The notes under the pieces: generated by a model | Seen by the model: only the letters and a program-made list of their open reading frames with translations | The model's database searches: none | Told to the model about the DNA's origin: nothing | Shown here: piece after piece, positions 40,437 to 49,489 of the stretch | Position numbering within the stretch: the stretch's first letter is position 1 | Layout of the letters: the number at the start of each line of letters is the position of its first letter | Position numbers and translations under genes: made by a program | Source of the DNA: Candidatus Binatus sp. | Lineage (GTDB): Bacteria > Desulfobacterota > Binatia > Binatales > Binataceae | Assembly (NCBI RefSeq): GCF_036567905.1 | Contig: NZ_DATCTO010000089.1 | Coordinates: forward strand, 1 to 53,874 | Length of the DNA: 53,874 nt | Direction of reading: 5' to 3'

Positions 40437-41198
40437 ATGCTCATGAAGTCGTACAGCCTGCCCGAGCTGGTGAGGGCTTCTGCCTTGCCCGTGGATACCA
40501 TCCGCTATTATCAGAGCCTCGGCCTGCTCGACGGTCCCCGCCGTCGCGGCCGCACCGCCGTCTATAGCGATTCGCATCTCAAGCGCCTGCGCCTGATCCG
40601 CTCGATGTCCGCGCGCGGACTTCCGCTCAAGGTGGTCAAGACCCTCATCAACAGCCCCAAGAAGGATGTCGTCGATCGAGCGCTGGTCGCTGCCGTCAAG
40701 GAAAAGGCCGGCGAGGCGCGTTACACCAGCACCCAATTCGCGGATCGGCTCGGGATTCCAAAGGGACTGCTCGATCTGGTGGACAGATCCGAACTGCGCG
40801 AAGCGGTTGCCGGCGAAACCGGCGACAACTTTTACTCCGACATCGACCTCGAGGCCGCGCGCGGTGTCATGCGTTTGCTAGAACACGGCTTGCCCATCAC
40901 CCGCCTGCTCGAGATCGCCGTCAAGCACCATCGTGCGACCGCCCAGACGGTGGACGAGGCAATCGATCTTTTCAACGCCTATGTCCGTGGCCGCCGCAGG
41001 GACGGTGACGACGTCGAGGCGGTCGCCGACGCATTCCGCGAGATGCTGCCGATCGTTGTTTCGCTGGTCGCGCAACACTTCCATCGCTTGCTGGTCGGAC
41101 GCGCGTTGGCGCGGATCAAGGATAGCGGCGACAAGAAGGCTTTTCGGGTCGCGCAGCGCACGGCTGGAGAAGTCAGGCTTCGGCTCGCGAATCGATGA
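40437..41198 (+). CDS. MerR-family transcriptional regulator
   Basis: A 253-residue regulator. The N-terminal MerR winged helix (SYSLPELVRASALPVDTIRYYQSLGLL, positions 4-30) has the conserved DTIRYYQSLGLLD and RTAVYSDSHLKRLRLI. The C-terminal 180 residues are helical with no Cys or metal site, so the ligand is unknown. Alternative starts are TTG 40434 and ATG 40443. A small dyad ACTCTAAGAGT at 40424-40434 just before the start may be its own operator. Its stop overlaps the ATG of the menaquinone methyltransferase gene, so it is the first gene of the men operon and probably controls it. Confidence 0.82.
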   Translation: MLMKSYSLPELVRASALPVDTIRYYQSLGLLDGPRRRGRTAVYSDSHLKRLRLIRSMSARGLPLKVVKTLINSPKKDVVDRALVAAVKEKAGEARYTSTQFADRLGIPKGLLDLVDRSELREAVAGETGDNFYSDIDLEAARGVMRLLEHGLPITRLLEIAVKHHRATAQTVDEAIDLFNAYVRGRRRDGDDVEAVADAFREMLPIVVSLVAQHFHRLLVGRALARIKDSGDKKAFRVAQRTAGEVRLRLANR

Positions 41199-41884
41199 AT
41201 ATGCCCGAAGCGAACGCCAAGGCGGCTATGGTCGAGGCGATGTTCGATCGGATCGCCCCGCGCTACGACCTGATGAATCGCCTCATGACCTTCGGCATGG
41301 ACCGGCGCTGGCGACGCGACGCGGTCGAGGCGCTGGCGCTGCCGCGGGATTCTCGCGCGCTCGATTTGGCCTGTGGCAGCGGGGACTTCTGTGCCGATCT
41401 CGCAAGGATCGGCGTCCGCGTCGTGGGCCTGGATTTCTCCCACGAGATGCTGCGTGTGGCGCGAGTGAACCGCCCCTCCGTGTGTTCCACCTTGATCCGC
41501 GCCGACGCACTCCGCTTGCCCCTGCGTGCTGGCTCCTTCGACGCGGTCGTATCGGGCTTTTCCCTGCGCAATTTCGCCAATTTGGAAGACCCGTTCCGCG
41601 AATGCTTCCGCATCCTGAAGACCGGCGGCAAGATCGCGCTGCTCGAGGTGGACACGCCCGCCTCGCCCATCCTCCGCGCCGGGCATCGCATCTACTTTCA
41701 CAAGTTCGTGCCGCTCGTGGGCCGGCTCGTCGATCGCGACGCATACGCCTGGCTGCCGTCCTCCGTCAGTTACCTGCCCGACGAGGCGCATTTGCTGGCG
41801 ATGCTCACCGATGCGGGCTTTCGCGACCTCAATAAGCGCCGCCTTCTCGGCGGCGCCGTGCAGCTCATCACCGGACACCGATAA
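41195..41884 (+). CDS. ubiE: demethylmenaquinone methyltransferase (UbiE/MenG)
   Basis: A 229-residue AdoMet-dependent methyltransferase catalysing the final C-methylation of menaquinone. UbiE signature 1 is MFDRIAPRYDLMNRLMTFGM; the AdoMet loop is ALDLACGSGDF; and GFSLRNFANLEDPFRECFRI with LKTGGKIALLEVDTP is the second signature. Its ATG overlaps the MerR gene stop (ATGA). With menF, D, H, B, A and C following, its role as MenG is well supported. Confidence 0.93.
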   Translation: MNMPEANAKAAMVEAMFDRIAPRYDLMNRLMTFGMDRRWRRDAVEALALPRDSRALDLACGSGDFCADLARIGVRVVGLDFSHEMLRVARVNRPSVCSTLIRADALRLPLRAGSFDAVVSGFSLRNFANLEDPFRECFRILKTGGKIALLEVDTPASPILRAGHRIYFHKFVPLVGRLVDRDAYAWLPSSVSYLPDEAHLLAMLTDAGFRDLNKRRLLGGAVQLITGHR

Positions 41885-41905
41885 CCGCTGGAAATTTGTG
41901 TAGCG

Positions 41906-43228
41906 ATGAATCATTCGGATTCGATTTTTTCCCAGACAGTCGCAGTCGATGAACCTCTCGATTTGCTCCGCGCGATCCGCCGCTCCGGCGCGGCTCCGCT
42001 CTTCTATTGGGAACGGCCCGACCACGGAGTGACTATCGCCGCGGCCGGTGCGGTTGCGGAGTTTCGAGCATCGGGCGCCGGCCGATTCCGCGATGCCTCC
42101 GAGCGCGCCCGCGAGCTTCTCTGCTCGTTAAATCCAGGTCGCTACAGTGATCCGGGCGAGGGCCCCTTGATGGTCGGGGGCTTTGGCTTTTCCGATCGCG
42201 CCTGCCAGGCGCACGAATGGCGCGAGTTCCCACCCGCATGGATCTTCCTACCCAGGCTTTTGTGGGTCCGCCGTGGCGCGCGATGCACCCTGACTATGAC
42301 TTGGGCAAAGGACGACAGGGACTCAGTCGATCGTATCCTCGCACGAGCGCTCCAGCCCCCGCACCCTTGCCATCGGTCCGCAAATCCGCCGCCACTTTTG
42401 GATATCCGGCCTTCAGCGGCAACGCCGCTGGAGCGCAATGATTGGCGCGAGCGCGTCGAACGCGTCCGCTCGCAAATTCTTTGCGGCGCGCTGAAAAAGG
42501 TCGTGCTGTCCCGGCGCCTGGCGATCGAAACCGCTTCGCCAATCGATCCTGCACGTTTCATCGATTCAGCGCGTGCCGCGCGCCCCTCGTGCGTCAACTT
42601 CTTCGTCAGCCCCCGGACTACCTCGTTCGTCGGCTCCACGCCTGAACGGCTGGTCGAGCTCGACGGAGAAACTGTCACCTCAAGTGCGCTGGCGGGTTCC
42701 GTGCCGCGCGGCGACAACCCTCCAGCAGATCGCGCGCTCGGCGATTCGCTGCTCAGTTCGGAGAAAAACCTCGAGGAGCACCAATATGTCGTCAATGCGC
42801 TCGCGTCAGCGCTGGAATCCGTGGCTTCGCCGTTGAACGTTTCCGCGCGGCCGCGCCTGATGCTCTTGCCCGAGGCGCAGCATCTGTTCACCCGGATCGA
42901 GGGCCGCTTGCGTGAACCTCGCAGCGTCATCGAACTGGCAGGACTGCTTCACCCGACCCCCGCCGTATGCGGTGTGCCGCGCCAAGCGGCCCGCGCAATC
43001 ATCGAGCGCGAGGAACCCGAGCGCGGCTGGTACACCGGCGCCGTTGGTTGGATTGACGCCAAAGGCCAGGGTGAGTTCGCAGTCGCGCTGCGCGCAGGGG
43101 TTATCGACGGCAGCGCGATGTATCTCTTCGGGGGCGCCGGGATCGTCGCAGGTTCCGACTCCGAAGCGGAGTTTGCGGAGACTGAAAATAAGCTGACCGC
43201 GCTCATCGGGAGCACCACCCTTGGGTAA
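41906..43228 (+). CDS. menF: isochorismate synthase
   Basis: A 440-residue chorismate-utilising enzyme making isochorismate, the first committed step to menaquinone. The catalytic C-terminal half has [69 protein letters not shown] and GWYTGAVGW, the standard MST-family motifs. The pairing with menD distinguishes it from EntC or anthranilate synthase. It begins 22 bases after ubiE. Between it and menD lies a repeat-rich gap and a broken small gene. Confidence 0.92.
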   Translation: MNHSDSIFSQTVAVDEPLDLLRAIRRSGAAPLFYWERPDHGVTIAAAGAVAEFRASGAGRFRDASERARELLCSLNPGRYSDPGEGPLMVGGFGFSDRACQAHEWREFPPAWIFLPRLLWVRRGARCTLTMTWAKDDRDSVDRILARALQPPHPCHRSANPPPLLDIRPSAATPLERNDWRERVERVRSQILCGALKKVVLSRRLAIETASPIDPARFIDSARAARPSCVNFFVSPRTTSFVGSTPERLVELDGETVTSSALAGSVPRGDNPPADRALGDSLLSSEKNLEEHQYVVNALASALESVASPLNVSARPRLMLLPEAQHLFTRIEGRLREPRSVIELAGLLHPTPAVCGVPRQAARAIIEREEPERGWYTGAVGWIDAKGQGEFAVALRAGVIDGSAMYLFGGAGIVAGSDSEAEFAETENKLTALIGSTTLG

Positions 43229-43256
43229 TACCCTGATTCAGGCAAGATTCCCTGGC

Positions 43257-43361
43257 AGGAGAACTTTGCGTAACCTGATCGACGCATCATTTCCTCTCCC
43301 TGTTAGGAGAGCTTTGCATAACCTGGTCGAGTCTCTTTTTCCTCTCCCTGTTAGGGAGAGG
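43257..43361. repeat. tandem 48-base repeat with hairpin
   Basis: Two tandem 48-base units start at 43257 and 43305. Each runs AGGAGA(A/G)CTTTGC(G/A)TAACCTG through to CCTCTCCCTGTT. The second ends in a perfect hairpin, CCTCTCCCT (43341-43349), GTT, AGGGAGAGG (43353-43361). A fragment of a related sequence recurs near 43450-43470. It interrupts the men operon after menF and looks like an intergenic repeat family. Confidence 0.65.
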
Positions 43362-43488
43362 ATGAAGGTGAGGGTCCTTATACAGCGCGCTATTCTGCGC
43401 GCGATTCACGATTCTGCCTCTTTCCGGAACTCGTGCGCCGAGCTTATGCAAAGCTCTCCCCGTCAGAGAGAGAAGGAGCCCATCGACA

Positions 43489-43757
43489 ATGAAACTGCGC
43501 CACGCTGCCGCGCTCTCGCTTGTGAGCTGGTCGCTCGTCATTCCCGAAGCCGGGAAGACGGTCCCGAAAGACTGTGCCAACTGTGCTGTCACTTGGAAGC
43601 TCGCGCGATTGGCGCTTCCGGATTTAAGACGAAAGCCGAGTGCGAAAAAGCGGGAGCTGATTATGTGCGCAATTTCTATGCGAACGCAGAGAAGAATGGC
43701 CAGCGGGTAGCTGTCCCCCCTGGGAAACCAGAGTGCCACGAAGACATCCAGAAATGA
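43489..43757 (+). pseudogene. small exported protein split by a frameshift
   Basis: The ATG at 43489 has GAAGGAG upstream and begins a signal-peptide-like chain (MKLRHAAALSLVSWSLVIPE) followed by KDCANC and VTWKLAR. The frame then degenerates. The overlapping -1 frame reads GASGFKTKAECEKAGADYV to a TGA at 43755-43757 and ends VPPGKPECHEDIQK, an obvious protein end. One shift near 43600 would restore a protein of about 89 residues with several cysteines. It is either a mutated gene or a sequencing/assembly error. Its stop overlaps the ATG of menD (ATGA). Confidence 0.55.
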
Positions 43758-45667
43758 CGTCATCACCGCGAAACGTCGGTGTGGTACTCGAACGGAAGCC
43801 GTCATATCTCGCATTCCTGAGCGCGGATATGCCGGGCGAGCGAAGAATTTCAAATAGGACACCACCGCCCTTGGAACCATCGCGTAATCCCAATAGCCGC
43901 GCCGCCGCCCTCATGATGCAGGAGTTCGCCCGATGCGGCGTCGCCCACGCCTGTATTTCACCGGGCTCCCGCTCCACCGCGATCGTCACCGGCCTGCTCC
44001 GCGCGCCCGCAGTCCGGCCATGGGTCATCCTCGACGAACGCAGCGCCGGATTCTTTGCGCTCGGGATGGCGCGTGAGACCGGTTGCCCCGTCATCCTCGT
44101 ATGCACCTCGGGCACCGCCGCCGCCAACTACATGCCCGCAGTCGTCGAGGCTTCCCTGTCGAAGATTCCGCTGATCGTCATCACCGCCGACCGTCCGCCC
44201 GAGGCGCGCGATTGCCGCTCCGCACAGACCATCGATCAGGTCAGGATGTTCGGTAGTCACGCGCGATGGAGCGTCGATCTCGCCACTCCCGCCGCGGGCC
44301 TCGATCTCGACAACTATTACCGGACGATCGCTTGCCGCGCGTTCGCCACCGCAACGGAAATGCCGGCCGGACCGGTGCATCTGAACCTGCCGATGCGAGA
44401 GCCGCTGATCGACGTGAGCGAGGAGCGCGAACGGCTTGCACGCATCAGTGAAAGCGAATCCGCGGCGGATAAATCGCGCTCGCCGTACGCGCGGGTTTAT
44501 CCCGCGCGCCCGAGTCTGCCGCCTGATTCGATTGGCGCGCTCGCCGACAAGCTGCGCGGCTGCGATCGAGGTCTGATAGTATGCGGCCCTGCCGCGCCAT
44601 CGCCCGATGCGGCCTGCTCGATTGTGCGGCTCGCCGGGCGGCTCAACTGGCCGATCCTCGCCGATCCATTGTCGGGTCTTCGCGCCGGCCGTCACGACCG
44701 ATCGAGGATCGTCGATGCCTACGACGTTCTGCTCCGCGACCCGGCGTTTTGCGAGGCTAATCAGCCCGACGCCGTGATCCAGTTCGGCGATCCTCCCGTC
44801 TCGAAGTGCCTCGGACAATTTCTCGCCTCGCGATCGCGCCGATCCCACCTGATGGTCGCGGAGCCGGGAACCTGGCCCGATCCGCTTCAAATAGCCTCCG
44901 ACGTGGCGCAAGTCGGGACAGTTGAACTGTGCGACTCGCTGTGCGACTCGCTCGACGACGCGCCGAAGATGTCGCCGTGGCTCGATTCGTGGCTTGCGGC
45001 ATCGGCGCGATCGCGCGCGGCGCTCGACGCGATGCTCGCCGATGAAACTACGATGTTCGAGGGCAAGGTCGTCGCCGAGCTGATGCGATTGGCGCCGGAC
45101 GGTTGCGCCGTGCATACCGGCAACAGTATGCCGGTGCGCGACTTCGATACCTTCGTCGGACAGTCGGACCGCGACACTGCTCTGTTTTGCAATCGCGGCG
45201 CCAATGGCATCGACGGAGTACTCGCAACTGCCTTGGGTGCGGCCGCCGCGAGAAAAGCACCGACCATTCTCGTGCTGGGCGACCTGAGCCTTCTCCACGA
45301 TATCGGCGCCCTGCAAATCGCGGCGCGCTACCCCGTCCATCTGCTCGTGATCGTGATTAACAATGACGGCGGAGGAATTTTCTCATTTCTGCCCCAGGCC
45401 TCGCTCGGCGACAGCTTCGAAACCTTCTTCGCTACCCCGCACGGACTTGATTTCGAGGATGCTGCCGCGCTGGGCCGGGCACGATACGCGCGCGCTGGCT
45501 CGTGGAGCGAATTCAACGCCGCGGTCGGACACGCTCTCGATCATCGCGGCTTGCACTTGCTCGAGGTTCGAGGCGATCGAGCCCGCAACCTCGCGATGCA
45601 TCGCCGGCTGATCGTGACGGCGCTCAGCCGGGTTCGCGCCGCGCCCGGTCAGGGAACAATCCGATGA
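43754..45667 (+). CDS. menD: SEPHCHC synthase
   Basis: A thiamine-diphosphate enzyme of about 637 residues joining 2-oxoglutarate-derived succinyl semialdehyde to isochorismate. Family motifs are NPNSRAAALMMQEFARCGV, ISPGSRSTAI, CTSGTAAANYMPAVVEAS, ITADRPPEARDC, the ThDP-binding LGDLSLLHDIGALQIA, and VINNDGGGIFSFLPQ. The ATG at 43754 overlaps the stop of the preceding broken gene; an ATG at 43829 would give 612 residues, nearer the usual 550-600, so the exact start is uncertain. The last codons overlap menH (ATGA). Complete and probably active. Confidence 0.93.
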   Translation: MTSSPRNVGVVLERKPSYLAFLSADMPGERRISNRTPPPLEPSRNPNSRAAALMMQEFARCGVAHACISPGSRSTAIVTGLLRAPAVRPWVILDERSAGFFALGMARETGCPVILVCTSGTAAANYMPAVVEASLSKIPLIVITADRPPEARDCRSAQTIDQVRMFGSHARWSVDLATPAAGLDLDNYYRTIACRAFATATEMPAGPVHLNLPMREPLIDVSEERERLARISESESAADKSRSPYARVYPARPSLPPDSIGALADKLRGCDRGLIVCGPAAPSPDAACSIVRLAGRLNWPILADPLSGLRAGRHDRSRIVDAYDVLLRDPAFCEANQPDAVIQFGDPPVSKCLGQFLASRSRRSHLMVAEPGTWPDPLQIASDVAQVGTVELCDSLCDSLDDAPKMSPWLDSWLAASARSRAALDAMLADETTMFEGKVVAELMRLAPDGCAVHTGNSMPVRDFDTFVGQSDRDTALFCNRGANGIDGVLATALGAAAARKAPTILVLGDLSLLHDIGALQIAARYPVHLLVIVINNDGGGIFSFLPQASLGDSFETFFATPHGLDFEDAAALGRARYARAGSWSEFNAAVGHALDHRGLHLLEVRGDRARNLAMHRRLIVTALSRVRAAPGQGTIR

Positions 45668-46512
45668 ATCGTCGAGTTGCGATCGGCACTGCGACCGTCG
45701 AATTCAGCGACGAAGGTCCATCCGCCTTGTCGCCGGAGATGGCGGCGCGCGATCCCGTCGTCCTGCTGCACGGTTTTACCGGCAGCAAGGAAAGTTGGCG
45801 CGAACTGCGCGAGCAACTCCGGCCGGACCGGCGCGTCGTCAGCATCGATTTGCCCGGACACGGAGGCACTCGAGTCGGAATCGACGTTGAAAATTATTCG
45901 ATCGAGCACGCGGCGGCGATGGTGATTCGCTTGCTCACGGAGGTTCTCGCAGTCCCGCGCTTCTCGATCCTCGGTTACTCGATGGGCGGCAGGCTCGCGC
46001 TGTTTATCGCGCTCAATTACGGCGCTCATATCAACCGGCTGGTGCTGGAAAGCGCTTCTCCCGGTATCGCGGACTGCGGCGATCGGGCAGCTCGGAGACA
46101 CGCCGACGCGGAGCTGGCGGCGTTCGCCGAGAGCGCCGGAATCGAAGCGTTCGTCAAACGATGGGAGTCGATACCGCTGTTTGAGTCGATGGCGCGGATG
46201 CCGGCCGAAAGGATCGATCGTTTGCGACGTGAGCGGCTTGGCTGCCGCATCGAAGAGCTTGCGCGAAGTCTCCGCGGCATGGGAACTGGTGCGCAGCCAT
46301 GGCTCGGCGGCGAATTACCGGCACTGCGCATGCCGATCCTCGCGATCGCGGGCGCGCTGGACTTCAAGTTCACCGCCATCGGCGAGCAAATCGCCGCTCT
46401 GGCCAGTGATGCGCGCTTTGAAGCGATCGGCGGCGCGGGTCACGCACCGCATCTCGAACGTCCCCACGAATTCAACCGCGTCGTCGCTGATTTTCTTGGC
46501 CGCAAACCGTAA
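45664..46512 (+). CDS. menH: SHCHC synthase (alpha/beta hydrolase)
   Basis: A 282-residue alpha/beta hydrolase that eliminates pyruvate from SEPHCHC. The oxyanion region is VVLLHGFTGSKESW, the nucleophile Ser106 sits in ILGYSMGGRLAL, and the catalytic His is in IGGAGHAPHLERP. MenH assignment rests on the motif spacing and the position between menD and menB. Its ATG overlaps the menD stop. A 39-base gap separates it from menB. Confidence 0.9.
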   Translation: MNRRVAIGTATVEFSDEGPSALSPEMAARDPVVLLHGFTGSKESWRELREQLRPDRRVVSIDLPGHGGTRVGIDVENYSIEHAAAMVIRLLTEVLAVPRFSILGYSMGGRLALFIALNYGAHINRLVLESASPGIADCGDRAARRHADAELAAFAESAGIEAFVKRWESIPLFESMARMPAERIDRLRRERLGCRIEELARSLRGMGTGAQPWLGGELPALRMPILAIAGALDFKFTAIGEQIAALASDARFEAIGGAGHAPHLERPHEFNRVVADFLGRKP

Positions 46513-46551
46513 AAAATAAAAACTTAATCCAACACTTTAAGGAGAACCGCA

Positions 46552-47370
46552 GTGCAAATCGAATGGCATGACGTGCACAATTACAAAGACATCAAATTTC
46601 AAAAGGCCGAAGGAATAGCGCGAATTTCGATCAACCGCCCCGAGGTTCGCAACGCATTTCGTCCGCTCACGGTCACGGAGTTGCTCGACGCCTTCGGGCG
46701 CGCGCGCGAAGACGGCGAGATTGGCGTGATCATCCTGACCGGTGAGGGCACTGAGGCCTTTTGCAGCGGTGGCGATCAGCGCATCCGCGGCGAGCAGGGT
46801 TACGTCGGCGCCGACGGCGTTCCGCGCCTCAACGTGCTCGACCTGCAGAAGCTGATTCGCAGCATCCCGAAACCTGTCATCGCGATGGTGGCCGGCTTCG
46901 CGATCGGCGGCGGTCATGTGCTGCACGTAGTATGCGATCTGACTATTGCAGCCGACAACGCGGTCTTCGGCCAGACCGGTCCCAGGGTCGGAAGTTTCGA
47001 CGGCGGCCTCGGCGCGTCGCAACTCGCGCGGCTCGTCGGTCAGAAAAAAGCTCGCGAGATTTGGTACCTGTGCCGGCGCTATAGCGCGGCCGAAGCGCTC
47101 GATATGGGACTGGTCAACGTGGTTGTGCCACTGGCGCAATTAGAAGAGACGACCCTCCAGTGGTGCCGCGAGATTCTCGCTCAAAGCCCGATGGCGCTGC
47201 GATGCCTCAAGTCGGCATTCAATGCCGAGATGGATGGCTTGGCGGGAATCCAGGAACTGGCTGGAAATACCACCTTGCTCTACTACATGACCGAAGAGGC
47301 GCAGGAGGGCCGCAACGCCTACAACCAGAAGCGCAAGCCCGACTTCTCGAGGTTCAAGCGCGTGCCGTGA
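46552..47370 (+). CDS. menB: 1,4-dihydroxy-2-naphthoyl-CoA synthase
   Basis: A 272-residue crotonase-fold enzyme closing the second ring of the naphthoquinone. Strings such as [61 protein letters not shown] and [20 protein letters not shown] match E. coli MenB closely. GTG start with AAGGAG eight bases upstream. Its stop overlaps the GTG of menA. Confidence 0.95.
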   Translation: MQIEWHDVHNYKDIKFQKAEGIARISINRPEVRNAFRPLTVTELLDAFGRAREDGEIGVIILTGEGTEAFCSGGDQRIRGEQGYVGADGVPRLNVLDLQKLIRSIPKPVIAMVAGFAIGGGHVLHVVCDLTIAADNAVFGQTGPRVGSFDGGLGASQLARLVGQKKAREIWYLCRRYSAAEALDMGLVNVVVPLAQLEETTLQWCREILAQSPMALRCLKSAFNAEMDGLAGIQELAGNTTLLYYMTEEAQEGRNAYNQKRKPDFSRFKRVP

Positions 47371-48266
47371 GCGGTCAAGCGATCGAAAATTTGGATCCGC
47401 CGGGCTTTTCGGTTTGGCTTGCCGCTGCTCGACCGCGGACTTTAACCGCTGCCGCGGCGCCCGTGATGGTGGGTTTGGCTTTGGCCCAGCGCACCGGCCA
47501 CCTAAGAGCGATGCTCGGCCTGATGACCCTGCTCGCGGCATTGCTGATTCAGATCGGCACCAACCTCGCCAATGATTATTTCGACTTCGTCGCGGGAGCC
47601 GACACCGCCGCGCGGCTCGGACCGCTTCGCGTCACGCAGGCAGGCCTGGTCGAGCCTTCGACGGTCAGGAACGCGGCGCTCGGCGTGCTCGGTCTTGCGG
47701 CGCTCGTCGGATGCTACCTCGTATCGGTCGGTGGATGGCCGATTCTGAGCATCGGGATCGTGTCACTGGCGGCGGCGATCGCATACACCGCCGGACCCTG
47801 GCCGCTCGCGTACAACGGCTTGGGCGATGCGTTCGTGTTTGTATTTTTTGGTCTCGCGGCGGTGAACGGGACGGTGTTTCTTCAGACCGGCGCCGCGACC
47901 TCGCTTTCGATCGCAGCCTCGATTCCGATTGCATGCCTGGTCACCGCAATTCTGGTCGTGAACAATTTACGCGACGTCGACACCGACGCCCGCGCCGGGA
48001 AGCGCACGCTTGCGGTGCAGTTCGGGCAAGGTTTCGCACGGGCCGAGTACGCCGGGCTGGTTGCGATTGCGTTCCTGATGACGCCGGTGCTCGCCTGGCT
48101 CGGCGGCGCGATGTTGTTGTTGCCAATCGCAGCCGCGCCGCTCGCGTTTGGGGAAATACGCGCGATTTGCCGGCGCACCGGGACGGAGTTGAATCAGAGC
48201 CTCGCGCGAACCGCCGCGCTTCATCTGACCTACGGCCTGCTGCTGACCCTGGCGCTCATCCTTTGA
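47367..48266 (+). CDS. menA: 1,4-dihydroxy-2-naphthoate prenyltransferase
   Basis: A 299-residue UbiA-family membrane enzyme attaching the polyprenyl chain to DHNA. The first Asp motif is [14 protein letters not shown] followed by the MenA-specific [13 protein letters not shown]; the second is [19 protein letters not shown]. About eight to nine transmembrane helices. GTG start overlapping the menB stop (GTGA), the same trick as in the menC junction. The frame is open further upstream inside menB but that is out of context. Confidence 0.93.
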   Translation: MSGQAIENLDPPGFSVWLAAARPRTLTAAAAPVMVGLALAQRTGHLRAMLGLMTLLAALLIQIGTNLANDYFDFVAGADTAARLGPLRVTQAGLVEPSTVRNAALGVLGLAALVGCYLVSVGGWPILSIGIVSLAAAIAYTAGPWPLAYNGLGDAFVFVFFGLAAVNGTVFLQTGAATSLSIAASIPIACLVTAILVVNNLRDVDTDARAGKRTLAVQFGQGFARAEYAGLVAIAFLMTPVLAWLGGAMLLLPIAAAPLAFGEIRAICRRTGTELNQSLARTAALHLTYGLLLTLALIL

Positions 48267-49360
48267 AGATCGCGGCCGCATCTATCACTCCGTTTCGCGT
48301 GCGCCTCGTGCGGCCGCTCTCGACTGCGCGCGGACGAATCGGATCGCGCGACGGATTCGTGTTGACGGTAGAATCCGACTCCGGTGAGCGGGGAATGGGT
48401 GAGGCCAGCCCCGCGTATTGGCTCGGCGGTGAGCAAATAGGAGAAACGCGCCGCGCGCTCGAATCGATCGTTCAAAGTGTCGATCGCCATCGCGGTCCCG
48501 ACCAGCTGCGCCGCCTGATTGAGGAGAATAGTTGCGGCGGCTCTCCGCTTACACCCGCCGCAACATGCGCGCTCGACACCGCGCTGCTCGATCTCAGCGC
48601 GCGTTTGCGCGGAGTTCCGATGGCTTCCCTGCTCGGGATCGAATGCGAATCGATCGGCCCCGTGCCGGTCTGCGCGCTGCTGGCAGGCCAGACGCCCGAG
48701 GAGGTGACTCGCCAAGCGCGCATTGCTGTCGGCCAGGGGCACACGTCCTTCAAGCTCAAGGTTGGGGCGAGCCCGATCGCGGTAGACGCGAACAAAGTTG
48801 CATCGTTACGAATGGCGATCGGAAGCGATTTTTCAATCCGTCTCGATGCGAACCGCGCGTGGACGCTGGATCAGGCTGAGGTTGCGCTGCATGCGTTCCA
48901 GCCATACGGCATAGAGTTCCTCGAAGAGCCTTTGCGCTCGCCGCAACCGGGCGACATGCGCCGGCTCCGCGATGCCACCGGCGTTGCGCTTGCTCTCGAT
49001 GAATCACTCAGCGGCGCGGCCGCGCTGAGCGCGTTTATCGAACACGACGGCGCCGACTACCTCGTCTTGAAGGCAGCGCGGCTCGGAGGCCCGACGCGAT
49101 GCGTCGAGATTGCGAGACTGGCGGCGACCGCCGGAATCAAAGTCGTGGTCACAGATTCTATCGAGAGCGCGGTTGGCATGAGCACCGCGGTGCATCTCGC
49201 ATCGGCGCTCTCGCGCCATGGAACCGCAGTCGGTGCAGGCGGCGCGCGATTTTTCCCGGCTGGATCGTTTTGCGGAGTCGAGTTCCCGTCAGTCTCGCAG
49301 GTTCTTCCAGACGGTCCGGGTCTGAACGTCTCGGCTTACCCACCTCGAAAAGGCAACTGA
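48263..49360 (+). CDS. menC: o-succinylbenzoate synthase
   Basis: A 365-residue enolase-superfamily enzyme dehydrating SHCHC to o-succinylbenzoate. The acid/base lysine is in SFKLKVGA; metal ligands Asp, Glu, Asp sit in IRLDANRAW, FLEEPLRS and LALDESLSG; the second lysine is in YLVLKAARLGG. The start is TTG at 48263, overlapping the menA stop (TTGA). The frame extends upstream in the menA shadow but only this start gives the family N-terminus. It ends the operon; menE, the CoA ligase that should act next, is not in this window. Confidence 0.92.
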   Translation: MKIAAASITPFRVRLVRPLSTARGRIGSRDGFVLTVESDSGERGMGEASPAYWLGGEQIGETRRALESIVQSVDRHRGPDQLRRLIEENSCGGSPLTPAATCALDTALLDLSARLRGVPMASLLGIECESIGPVPVCALLAGQTPEEVTRQARIAVGQGHTSFKLKVGASPIAVDANKVASLRMAIGSDFSIRLDANRAWTLDQAEVALHAFQPYGIEFLEEPLRSPQPGDMRRLRDATGVALALDESLSGAAALSAFIEHDGADYLVLKAARLGGPTRCVEIARLAATAGIKVVVTDSIESAVGMSTAVHLASALSRHGTAVGAGGARFFPAGSFCGVEFPSVSQVLPDGPGLNVSAYPPRKGN

Positions 49361-49489
49361 CGCAGACTCCAAATCGAAGAGTCCGATTTGCCGCGGCTAC
49401 GGAAGCGCGCCGCCCGCAAATCCCTTGGCAGCGGAGCGCCTCGGGGTCGGTGACTGCCCCGCCGCTGCCGTAGCTCTTCGTTCCTCCAA

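Noticed and set aside
43958..45340. 460-residue minus-strand ORF opposite menD
   Set aside because: High-GC shadow of menD; composition is Arg/Gly-rich with no recognisable motif.
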